A model generated the notes under the pieces. It worked only from the letters and a program-made list of their open reading frames with translations. It made no database searches and was not told where the DNA came from. From NCBI RefSeq assembly GCF_000718325.1, contig NZ_JOFV01000005.1, positions 124,001-188,000 of the forward strand: a DNA stretch of 64,000 nucleotides, read 5' to 3'. Shown here piece by piece: positions 58,038 to 64,000 of the stretch. The position numbers were made by a program, and so were the translations under genes. Within the stretch, counting starts at the first letter, position 1. Each line of letters starts with the position of its first letter. Source of the stretch: Oerskovia turbata. Lineage in GTDB: Bacteria; Actinomycetota; Actinomycetes; Actinomycetales; Cellulomonadaceae.

Positions 58038-58555
58038 CAGGCCGGGGTCCCGGCGGACGGGCGCTCTGGGTCTGCCGGCCCCGCTGCGCCCGCCGCGCCC
58101 GCCGGCACGACCACGACCGGACGGGTCTGGCGGTGCGCGAGGTGGATCGCCACGGACCGGTTGAAGAGCTCGTGGATCCCTCGGCCGGGCCCGTGCGTGC
58201 CCACGACGATCAGCTCGGCGTCGACCGTCCGTGCGAGCCGGGCCAGCGCGTCCGCCGGGTCCCCGGCGAGCAGCCGGGTGCTCCAGCGGACACCGACCGG
58301 GTCGAGGACCGCCGCGAGATGCCCGGCGACCTCCGGGTCGAGCTCGTCGTCGTGCGCGTCGTGGAAGTCCGGGTCGATCGATGCCGACGTCACGTGACCG
58401 TCAGCGCTCTCCGCGACCAGAAAGCGTGCGGGGTTCACCGTCGCGCAGATCAGCTCGGCACCGAGGCGCGCCGCGAGCCCGGACGCGGTGCGCAGGACCT
58501 CGTCGGGCTGCCCACGCACGACTCCCAGGACGACCGGCCGGGGGTTCTCTCCCAT
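58037..58555 (-). CDS. Universal stress protein family
   Basis: A 172-residue Usp domain: VVLGVVRGQPDEVLRTASGLAARLGAELICATV start and ELIVVGTHGPGRGIHELFNRSVAIHLAHRQTRPVVVV, with the ATP-binding G-x2-G-x...-S pattern. The middle contains an acidic SIDPDFHDAHDDELDPEVAG loop. Translational coupling to two fluoride-channel genes is unusual and suggests a stress-related fluoride unit. It starts 44 bases after the aldo/keto reductase stop. Confidence 0.88.
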   Translation of the reverse strand: MGENPRPVVLGVVRGQPDEVLRTASGLAARLGAELICATVNPARFLVAESADGHVTSASIDPDFHDAHDDELDPEVAGHLAAVLDPVGVRWSTRLLAGDPADALARLARTVDAELIVVGTHGPGRGIHELFNRSVAIHLAHRQTRPVVVVPAGAAGAAGPADPERPSAGTPA

Positions 58556-58599
58556 GGCCCCAGCCTACCGACGCCCCCCGGCCCTGCGGCCGGGTGCCG

Positions 58600-59607
58600 C
58601 TAGAACGGTGCGACCTTGCGCGCCGGCGGGAAGATCGCGTCGAGCGCCGCCAGGTCCTCGGCGGCCGGAACCCAGGCGCCGGCCGCGGCGTTCTGCACGA
58701 CCTGCTCGGGCCGGGTCGCGCCCGCGATGACGCTCGACACCTGCGGCTGGGCCAGCAGCCACCCGAACGCGACCTCGACCTCGGTCACGCCGCGCTCGCG
58801 CGCGAAGAGACGCAACGCCTGCAGGGCCTTCCACGGCGCGGACTCCAGGAGGTGCGGCTTGGAGTGGACCAGGCGGCCGTCGTCGGGGCCCGTGCCGTGC
58901 GCGTACTTGCCCGTCAGCAGGCCGTTCGCGAGCGGGAAGAACGGCAGCACGCCCAGCCCGTAGGCCTTCGCCGCGGGCAGGACCTCGAGCTCGGCCTCGC
59001 GGTCGATCAGGTTGTACTGGTTCTGCGCCGACACGAACCGGACGGTGCCGGTCAGGCGCGCCTGGTACTCGGCGTCGGCGATCTGCCAGCCCGCGCGGTT
59101 CGAGTGCCCCACGTAGCGGACCTTGCCCGCGCGGACCAGGTCGTCGAGCGCGGACAGCGTCTCCTCGACCGGCGTGCGCCTGTCCGGCGTGTGGAACTGG
59201 TAGAGGTCGATCCAGTCGGTCCCGAGGCGCCGCAGCGACGCCTCGACCGCCTTGACGACGTACCGCCGCGAGCCGCGCGCCCGGAAGTCCTCGCCGTTCG
59301 CGCCGTGCATGGGCATGCCGAACTTCGTGGCGACCACGACGTCGTCGCGGCGCGAGCCCAGCGCCTTGCCCAGGAGCTCCTCGCTCAGGCCGGGCTGCGC
59401 GCCGTAGACGTCCGCGACGTCGAAGAACGTGATGCCCGCGTCGAGCGCTGCGTCGACCAGGGCGCGGGACCCGTCGAGGGACTCGGTCGCGGTGCGCGGG
59501 CGCCCCAGGTTGTTGCAGCCCAGACCGATCGCGGACACCGCGAGGCCGGACGAACCCAGGCGGCGGACCTCGGGGCGGGCAGGGGCGTCGGGTGCAGAAG
59601 TCGTCAT
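58600..59607 (-). CDS. Aldo/keto reductase
   Basis: A 335-residue NADPH-dependent AKR. The catalytic tetrad can be placed: Asp and Tyr in FFDVADVYGAQPGLSEELLG, Lys in VVVATKFGMPM, and the His-like position in VRYVGHSNRAGW; the cofactor loop is SSVIAGATRPEQVVQNAAA. It resembles YghZ/oxidoreductase Tas-type AKRs. The ATG overlaps the upstream DUF418 stop (ATGA), and a TACAGT hexamer 7 bases upstream may also give a separate leaderless transcript. Confidence 0.92.
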   Translation of the reverse strand: MTTSAPDAPARPEVRRLGSSGLAVSAIGLGCNNLGRPRTATESLDGSRALVDAALDAGITFFDVADVYGAQPGLSEELLGKALGSRRDDVVVATKFGMPMHGANGEDFRARGSRRYVVKAVEASLRRLGTDWIDLYQFHTPDRRTPVEETLSALDDLVRAGKVRYVGHSNRAGWQIADAEYQARLTGTVRFVSAQNQYNLIDREAELEVLPAAKAYGLGVLPFFPLANGLLTGKYAHGTGPDDGRLVHSKPHLLESAPWKALQALRLFARERGVTEVEVAFGWLLAQPQVSSVIAGATRPEQVVQNAAAGAWVPAAEDLAALDAIFPPARKVAPF

Positions 59608-60929
59608 GCGCCCGACTGTACGTCCCCGCCCGAGGTGGGCGGCGCCGTCGGGCCGGCGTCTCGCCCGGCGGGCAGCGGGCCGTCCGGGCCGGCGACGCCC
59701 GAGGAGACCGACGCCGCCCGCCCCGCGACCCAGCCCACGAACCGTTCGAGCGGGCCGCGCCCGAACGACCACCGCCACACCGTCGCGAACACCAGGCTCG
59801 CCACGACGAGCACCAGCAGCTCGCCGTTCCCCGTGCCCGCCATGAGCTGGTCCTGCCACGCCCAGATCGCGACGATCTGCAGGCAGTACACCGTGAGCGC
59901 CATCGAGCCCACGGCCGCGAGCGGAGCCAGCACCCGCAGGACCGGGCGGCGGTCACCGAGCAGCAGGCACAGGCCCAGCACCGCGAGCGCGAACCCGCCC
60001 GAGCCCAGCACCTCGAGCGTCGTGTCGGTGTGCGGACCGGCGAGCCACAGGTAGTCCGACGTCGGCAGCGGGGCGCTCCACGGCAGCGGCTCGGGCTGGT
60101 ACAGGCCCGACGCGTACGCGGCAGACTCCTGGATCAGCGCGGCCCGGCCAGACCCGGCGAGGACCTGGGTCAGCGTCGTGCCCGTGAACAGCGCGGAGAG
60201 CAGGTACGCGCCCAGTGCCGTGGCCGCGCCGCCCCACAGCAGCCGCACCCGGAGGCGCCGTGCGGTCAGGTCGAGCCGCCCCACCCCGAGCCCCACGAGC
60301 ACGAACGCCATCCACACGAGCGCCGGGTAGTGCCCCGTGAGCAGGAAGTCCGTGAGCGCCCCCGACCCGTCCACGGGCAGCGTCAGCCCTGCCCGCAGCA
60401 GGACCTCGGGCAACCAGTGCACCAGGACCGGACCCACGACCGCGATCACGAGCGCGAGGCCGAACAGCCGCCGCGGCGCCCACCGCAGGAACGGCAGCGC
60501 GAGCACGAAGTACGCCGCGTAGAAGCCCAGGATCAGGGCGACCGGGGTGCCGAGCAGGTCGAGCAGGCCCGCGAGCGCGAGCAGCAGCACGGCACGCACC
60601 AGGATGCGCGTGCGCGCCTGGAGCGCCGGGACGCCCGACAGGGGAGCGCGGCGCCCCGAGACGAGCGCGAGCGAGACCCCAGCGATCACCGCGAACAGGA
60701 TCGAGGACCGCCCGTGCACGAGCGACAGCCAGCCCTCCCCGGTCGAGAAGTCGTCCGACGTCACGCCCACGTGCGCGGCGAACATGCCGAGGATCGCGAG
60801 CCCCCGGGCCAGGTCGACGCCCGGCACCCGGTCGCCCGCGGGCAGCAGCAGGGCCGCGTGCCGACGCCACGACCCGCCCGACGACGTCGCGGGGGCAGGG
60901 CGGGCAGGGGCGGCCGGGACAGTGGTCAC
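59604..60929 (-). CDS. DUF418 / heparan-alpha-glucosaminide N-acetyltransferase-like membrane protein
   Basis: A 441-residue protein with about ten helices. It starts with the family's RVPGVDLARGLAILGMFAAHVG (HGSNAT/DUF1624-like catalytic-domain start with the conserved R-x-D-x-x-R-G and His), then FSTGEGWLSLVHGRSSILFAVIAGVSLAL, and a DUF418 C-terminal half (GSMALTVYCLQIVAIWAW, FGRGPLERFV). Such proteins may transfer acyl groups to envelope sugars. The start is GTG 60929; the C-terminal 30 residues are Gly/Pro-rich. Confidence 0.85.
   Translation of the reverse strand: MTTVPAAPARPAPATSSGGSWRRHAALLLPAGDRVPGVDLARGLAILGMFAAHVGVTSDDFSTGEGWLSLVHGRSSILFAVIAGVSLALVSGRRAPLSGVPALQARTRILVRAVLLLALAGLLDLLGTPVALILGFYAAYFVLALPFLRWAPRRLFGLALVIAVVGPVLVHWLPEVLLRAGLTLPVDGSGALTDFLLTGHYPALVWMAFVLVGLGVGRLDLTARRLRVRLLWGGAATALGAYLLSALFTGTTLTQVLAGSGRAALIQESAAYASGLYQPEPLPWSAPLPTSDYLWLAGPHTDTTLEVLGSGGFALAVLGLCLLLGDRRPVLRVLAPLAAVGSMALTVYCLQIVAIWAWQDQLMAGTGNGELLVLVVASLVFATVWRWSFGRGPLERFVGWVAGRAASVSSGVAGPDGPLPAGRDAGPTAPPTSGGDVQSGA
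59615..59620 (-). promoter_or_regulatory. Internal -10 box before the aldo/keto reductase
   Basis: TACAGT on the minus strand, inside the 3' end of the DUF418 gene, 7 bases before the AKR ATG. Confidence 0.4.
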
Positions 60930-61052
60930 GCCACGATTCTCCCGGGTGCTCGCCCGACCCGGCCGCGCTGCGCGCGCGACGCGCCGGGCCGCACCCCGAC
61001 CCTCGCCCGCCCATGATGTGAGAACAGGGCTGTGGGAAGGGTGGAAGCGTTC

Positions 61053-61058
61053 TACCGT
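61053..61058 (+). promoter_or_regulatory. -10 box of the leaderless methyltransferase gene
   Basis: TACCGT with 6 bases to the ATG at 61065; no ribosome site is present. Confidence 0.4.
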
Positions 61059-61064
61059 GCAAGC

Positions 61065-61976
61065 ATGACCCACACCCCCACGCCGGACCAGGACGTCACC
61101 GCCGACGCCACGCCCGACGCCCATGCGCCCGACGCCCCCACCGGGGCACTGGGCAGCACACCCAGCATGGAGTCCGAGTCGTACACCCACGGCCACCACG
61201 AGTCCGTCCTGAGATCGCACCGCTGGCGCACCGCGGAGAACTCCGCAGGCTTCCTGCTGCCGCACCTTCGCGGGGACCACAAGGTCCTCGACGTCGGCTG
61301 CGGGCCCGCGACCCTCACGGTCGACCTGGCCCGCCACGTGCCCGACGGCACCGTGATCGGCGTCGACGCCTCCGCCGCCGTCCTCGAGAGCGCGCGCGAG
61401 CTCGCCGCCGGGTCCGGGCTGAGCAACGTCTCGTTCCAGCAGGCCAACGCCTACGAGCTGCCCTTCGCCGACGACACGTTCGACGTCGTGTTCGCGCACC
61501 AGCTCCTCCAGCACCTGTCCGACCCCCTCGCCGCCCTGCGCGAGATGAAGCGCGTCGCCAAGCCCGGCGGCATCGTCGCCGTGCGCGACGCCGACTACGC
61601 CGCCATGACCTGGTACCCCGAGTCCGCAGGCCTCACCGAGTGGAACGAGCTCTACCACGAGGTCACGCACGCCTACGGCTACCAGGCCGACGCCGGCCGA
61701 CGCCTCCTCGCCTGGGTCCAGGAAGCAGGCTTCGACCCCGCCCAGATCGTGCCCTCGGCCGGGGTCTGGTGCTACTCGACCCCCGCCGACCGCGCCTGGT
61801 GGGGCGGGCTGTGGGCCGAACGCTGCATCGCGTCCAACTTCGCCGTCCAGGCCAAGGAGTCGGCGCTCGCGGACGACGTCGCCCTCGAACAGCTCGCGCA
61901 GGAGTGGCTGCGCTGGGCCGAGGAACCCGCCGGATGGTTCGCCGTCCTCAACGGCGAGGTGCTCGCCCGGGCGTAG
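61065..61976 (+). CDS. Class I SAM-dependent methyltransferase
   Basis: A 303-residue methyltransferase. Motif I is VLDVGCGPATLTVDLA, motif II the acidic VIGVDASAAVLESA, the adenine strand NVSFQQANAYELPFADDTFDVVFAHQLLQHL (in parts) and motif III MKRVAKPGGIVAVRDADY. The first ~45 residues are Thr/Asp/Pro-rich. The C-terminal WYPESAGLTEWNELYHEV and WYSTPADRAWWGGLW regions are typical of UbiE/COQ5-like or Methyltransf_11 proteins of unknown substrate in actinobacteria. Confidence 0.9.
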   Translation: MTHTPTPDQDVTADATPDAHAPDAPTGALGSTPSMESESYTHGHHESVLRSHRWRTAENSAGFLLPHLRGDHKVLDVGCGPATLTVDLARHVPDGTVIGVDASAAVLESARELAAGSGLSNVSFQQANAYELPFADDTFDVVFAHQLLQHLSDPLAALREMKRVAKPGGIVAVRDADYAAMTWYPESAGLTEWNELYHEVTHAYGYQADAGRRLLAWVQEAGFDPAQIVPSAGVWCYSTPADRAWWGGLWAERCIASNFAVQAKESALADDVALEQLAQEWLRWAEEPAGWFAVLNGEVLARA

Positions 61977-62034
61977 CGCCGCCGTCGGGCGTGCTGGGGC
62001 GACCGGGCACGCGCCGCACGGCACGGACCGAGAC

Positions 62035-62070
62035 GAGGCCGCGGACCCCCGCCCCGGGGGCCGCGGCCTC
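62035..62070 (+). terminator. Very strong hairpin before the FAH-family gene
   Basis: GAGGCCGCGG (62035-62044) pairs with CCGCGGCCTC (62061-62070) and CCCCC with GGGGG, one bulged A and a 5-nt loop. It lies 58 bases past the methyltransferase stop and ends 9 bases before the next gene's -10. Confidence 0.75.
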
Positions 62071-62079
62071 GCGCGTCGG

Positions 62080-62085
62080 TAGGCT
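62080..62085 (+). promoter_or_regulatory. -10 box of the leaderless FAH-family gene
   Basis: TAGGCT with 6 bases (GGGCCC) to the GTG at 62092; no ribosome site. Confidence 0.55.
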
Positions 62086-62091
62086 GGGCCC

Positions 62092-62874
62092 GTGCGCATC
62101 GCCAGATTCACCACCGGAGAAGACCCCCGCTACGCCCTCGTGCAGGAGGAGGCGGGCAAGACCTACCTCGCCGTCCTCAACGGGGACCCCCTCTACATGC
62201 CCGTCCTGCCGACGGGCGAGCGGATCGAGCTCGGGGACGGCGTCCGCCTCCTCGCGCCCGTCATCCCGCGCTCCAAGGTCGTCGCGGTCGGCCGCAACTA
62301 CGCGGCCCACGCGGCCGAGATGGGCAACGACGTCCCGACGACGCCGCTCATCTTCTTCAAGCCCAACACCTCGGTCGTGGGCCCCGACGACCCCATCGTG
62401 CTGCCCGACTTCACCGAGGAGGTCAGCTACGAGGCCGAGCTCGCGGTCGTGATCGGGCGCATCGCGAAGGACGTGCGTCCCGAGGACGCGGCGTCCTACA
62501 TCCTCGGGTACACCGTGGCCAACGACGTGACCGCCCGTGACGCCCAGCGCACCGACGGCCAGTGGGCCCGCGCCAAGGGCTTCGACTCCGCGTGCCCGCT
62601 GGGCCCGTGGATCGACACCGACCTCGACGTCGACGACCTCGCGGTGACCTCGCGCGTCAACGGCGAGACGCGCCAGGACGGCCGCACGCGCGACATGATC
62701 TTCGACGTCCCGTACCTGGTGTCCTACATCTCCGAGGCGTTCACGCTGCTGCCCGGTGACGTCATCCTCACGGGCACCCCGGCCGGCGTGGGCCGCATCG
62801 ACGCGGGCGACCGCGTCGAGTGCGAGGTCGAGGGCCTGGGCGTCCTGGCGAACCCGGTCGTCCGGCGGGGCTGA
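62092..62874 (+). CDS. Fumarylacetoacetate hydrolase family protein
   Basis: A 260-residue FAH-fold enzyme. The metal-binding Glu residues lie in FTEEVSYEAELAVVIG (E-x-E), the family start of the domain is VVAVGRNYAAHAAEMG, with PLIFFKPNTSVVGPDDPI and ILGYTVANDVTARDAQRTDGQWARAKGFDSACPLGPW (in parts), and the end is LLPGDVILTGTPAGVG. Members act as acylpyruvases, 2-hydroxyhepta-2,4-diene-1,7-dioate isomerases or oxaloacetate tautomerases; which applies is not certain. In actinobacteria this gene usually precedes gltX, which is not next here. Confidence 0.9.
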   Translation: MRIARFTTGEDPRYALVQEEAGKTYLAVLNGDPLYMPVLPTGERIELGDGVRLLAPVIPRSKVVAVGRNYAAHAAEMGNDVPTTPLIFFKPNTSVVGPDDPIVLPDFTEEVSYEAELAVVIGRIAKDVRPEDAASYILGYTVANDVTARDAQRTDGQWARAKGFDSACPLGPWIDTDLDVDDLAVTSRVNGETRQDGRTRDMIFDVPYLVSYISEAFTLLPGDVILTGTPAGVGRIDAGDRVECEVEGLGVLANPVVRRG

Positions 62875-62878
62875 CGAC

Positions 62879-64000
62879 TCAGGTGCCCCGGGCGGCCTCC
62901 AGGAGGCGGTCCTCGCACCAGCGCTGCGCGTTCTCGAACGTCGTGAACTCGTGGTCGACGCCCGCGATCAGCCGACGCTCGAACGGGTCGACCACGACCA
63001 CGTGCACCCCCTGGGCGCGCAGCCGGGCCACGAGGGCGCGCAGGAGCTGCGCACCGAGCGTGACCACGCGGGACGTGCGGTGCAGGTCGAGGATCAGCCA
63101 CCGCTCGCCGCCCGGCAGCGGTGAGGGCAGGTCGTCGACCGAGCGCAGGATCGTCTCCGCGGCCGCGAACTCGACGGTGCCCTGGACCGCGCGCACCGAG
63201 ATGGCCGCGCCCAGCTCCCGCAGCCGCAGGAGCTGGGCGGGCGTGCGGTGCGCGAGGTGGCGCAGGCGGTCCGCCCGCGTCGAACGGTAGAGCGTGGGCA
63301 CGTCACGGTCCGGGCGGTGCATGAGGTGCAGGTCGAACTGCCGGGAGATCTCCTGCGCGGCCGCGACCGAGCGCACGCTGTTGCCACGCGCGTCGAGCGG
63401 CGGGCTGAACAGGCCCAGACCGAACTGGCCCACGCCCACCGACACCAGCCCGCCCGAGACGCCGCTCTTCGCGGGCAGCCCCGCACGCAGGAGCCACTCA
63501 CCCGCGTAGTCGTACATGCCGCTCGTCGCCATGACCGCGAGCACCCACTCGGTCACGACCTCGTCGACGACGCGCTCGCCCGTGACCGGGTTGACGCCGC
63601 CGTTCGCGAGCGTCGCCGACATGCGGGCGAGGTCGCGCGCCGTGACGAGGACGGAGCACTGGCGGAAGTACGTGTCGAGCGTGCCCTCGACGTCCGCGGT
63701 CAGGGCTCCGGTGCTGTGCATGAGGTAGGCGATCGCGCGGTTGCGGTCGCCCGTCTCCGACTCGCTGACGTAGACCCGGCTGTCGACCTCGAGCGGGCGC
63801 CCCGCGAACGCGCCGAGCACGTGCAGGATGCGCGCGAACCGCTCATCCTCGGTGTCGCCGCGCACGAGCGAGGTCGTGACGATCGCGCCCGCGTTGACCA
63901 TGGGGTTCGGCGGCCGCCCCGTGACGGGGTCGAGGCGGATCGAGCTGAACCCCTCGCCGCTGGGTTCGGCGCCGACGTGCGCGAGCACCTCGGGCAGCCC
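62879..64000 (-). CDS. glsA: Glutaminase A with C-terminal STAS-type domain, N-terminus outside window
   Basis: About 373 residues of a serine-dependent glutaminase; the N-terminal part with the catalytic Ser-x-x-Lys lies beyond base 64000. Present are EPSGEGFSSIRLD, PPNPMVNAGAIVTTSLV, DRNRAIAYLMHS, YFRQCSVLVTARDLARMSATLANGG and LPAKSGVSGGLVSVGVGQFGLGLFSPPLD (in parts), all canonical. The last ~110 residues form a STAS-like domain (AISVRAVQGTVEFAAAETILR, LILDLHRTSRVVTLGAQLLRALV), as in some actinobacterial glutaminases. It deamidates glutamine to glutamate. It converges with the FAH gene, stops 4 bases apart. Confidence 0.93.
   Translation of the reverse strand, partial: GLPEVLAHVGAEPSGEGFSSIRLDPVTGRPPNPMVNAGAIVTTSLVRGDTEDERFARILHVLGAFAGRPLEVDSRVYVSESETGDRNRAIAYLMHSTGALTADVEGTLDTYFRQCSVLVTARDLARMSATLANGGVNPVTGERVVDEVVTEWVLAVMATSGMYDYAGEWLLRAGLPAKSGVSGGLVSVGVGQFGLGLFSPPLDARGNSVRSVAAAQEISRQFDLHLMHRPDRDVPTLYRSTRADRLRHLAHRTPAQLLRLRELGAAISVRAVQGTVEFAAAETILRSVDDLPSPLPGGERWLILDLHRTSRVVTLGAQLLRALVARLRAQGVHVVVVDPFERRLIAGVDHEFTTFENAQRWCEDRLLEAARGT

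Noticed and set aside
58556..58599. Fluoride riboswitch upstream of the Usp-crcB unit
   Set aside because: The 44-base gap is too short and holds only a simple GGCC-rich hairpin; no conserved pseudoknot pattern was seen.

Overview
The window is a high-GC, gene-dense piece of an actinobacterial chromosome. The unbroken conserved block DUF2342 protease / SDR / Lon-like YlbL protease / PPA1309 protein / UPF0182 protein, the GTG starts, the many -10 boxes placed 6-8 nt before start codons and the initiator tRNA sequence all fit Actinomycetota, most likely Micrococcales of the Cellulomonadaceae/Promicromonosporaceae type (for example Cellulomonas, Oerskovia or Cellulosimicrobium). The genus is an inference; no rRNA or marker gene is present.

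Layout. 1-8.4 kb: envelope and proteostasis block (YgjP-like metallopeptidase fragment, DUF2342, SDR, YlbL, PPA1309, UPF0182). 8.5-8.8 kb: a non-coding array of 22-bp repeats arranged head-to-head. 8.8-13.4 kb: aldose epimerase, two identical initiator tRNA genes running straight into a MarR gene, and a polar amino-acid ABC transporter operon. 13.4-17.3 kb: DUF1918 protein, DUF2235 hydrolase, DUF1761 protein and a DHA2-type MFS exporter. 17.6-21.9 kb: molybdenum-cofactor genes moeA-moaE and, facing them, moaA, separated by a DUF2975/HTH pair. 22-25.6 kb: HxlR/SDR divergent pair, a two-domain VOC dioxygenase-like gene, a DUF4203 membrane protein and a Usp. 25.8-28.5 kb: IclR regulator divergent from KDPG aldolase and a PfkB-type KDG kinase. 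28.8-37.8 kb: a complete kdpFABCDE potassium operon with two extra micro-ORFs. 37.9-43 kb: zinc-ribbon protein, SDR, bile-acid-type symporter, SufE, DUF1254 protein and YbaK.

43.2-47.3 kb is the clearest accessory element: one 1373-residue gene of visibly lower GC, with an N-terminal NACHT-type NTPase and winged helix, a long helical middle, and a C-terminal PD-(D/E)XK nuclease-like domain. It looks like a one-gene, STAND-type immune protein with the usual effector order reversed. 47.4-64 kb is ordinary chromosome again: VIT1-type transporter, Acg-type nitroreductase, DUF3516 helicase, AGCS symporter, an APH(3')-like kinase, several DUF proteins, a DUF418/aldo-keto reductase/Usp/crcB/crcB run, a methyltransferase, an FAH-family protein and the 3' part of glutaminase.

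A second theme is palindromic DNA. Several gene ends carry unit/inverted-unit repeats with different sequences but the same design (22-bp array at 8.5 kb, 27-bp perfect arms at 24.5 kb, 17-bp arms at 28.5 kb, 10-bp arms at 39.3 kb, 19-bp-period array at 53.6 kb). The core of the 8.5-kb array recurs inside kdpD, where its period is 21 so the frame is kept, and kdpB carries a perfect 24-bp inverted repeat inside an unusual coding N-terminal extension. The kdp genes therefore appear to tolerate in-frame repeat insertions.
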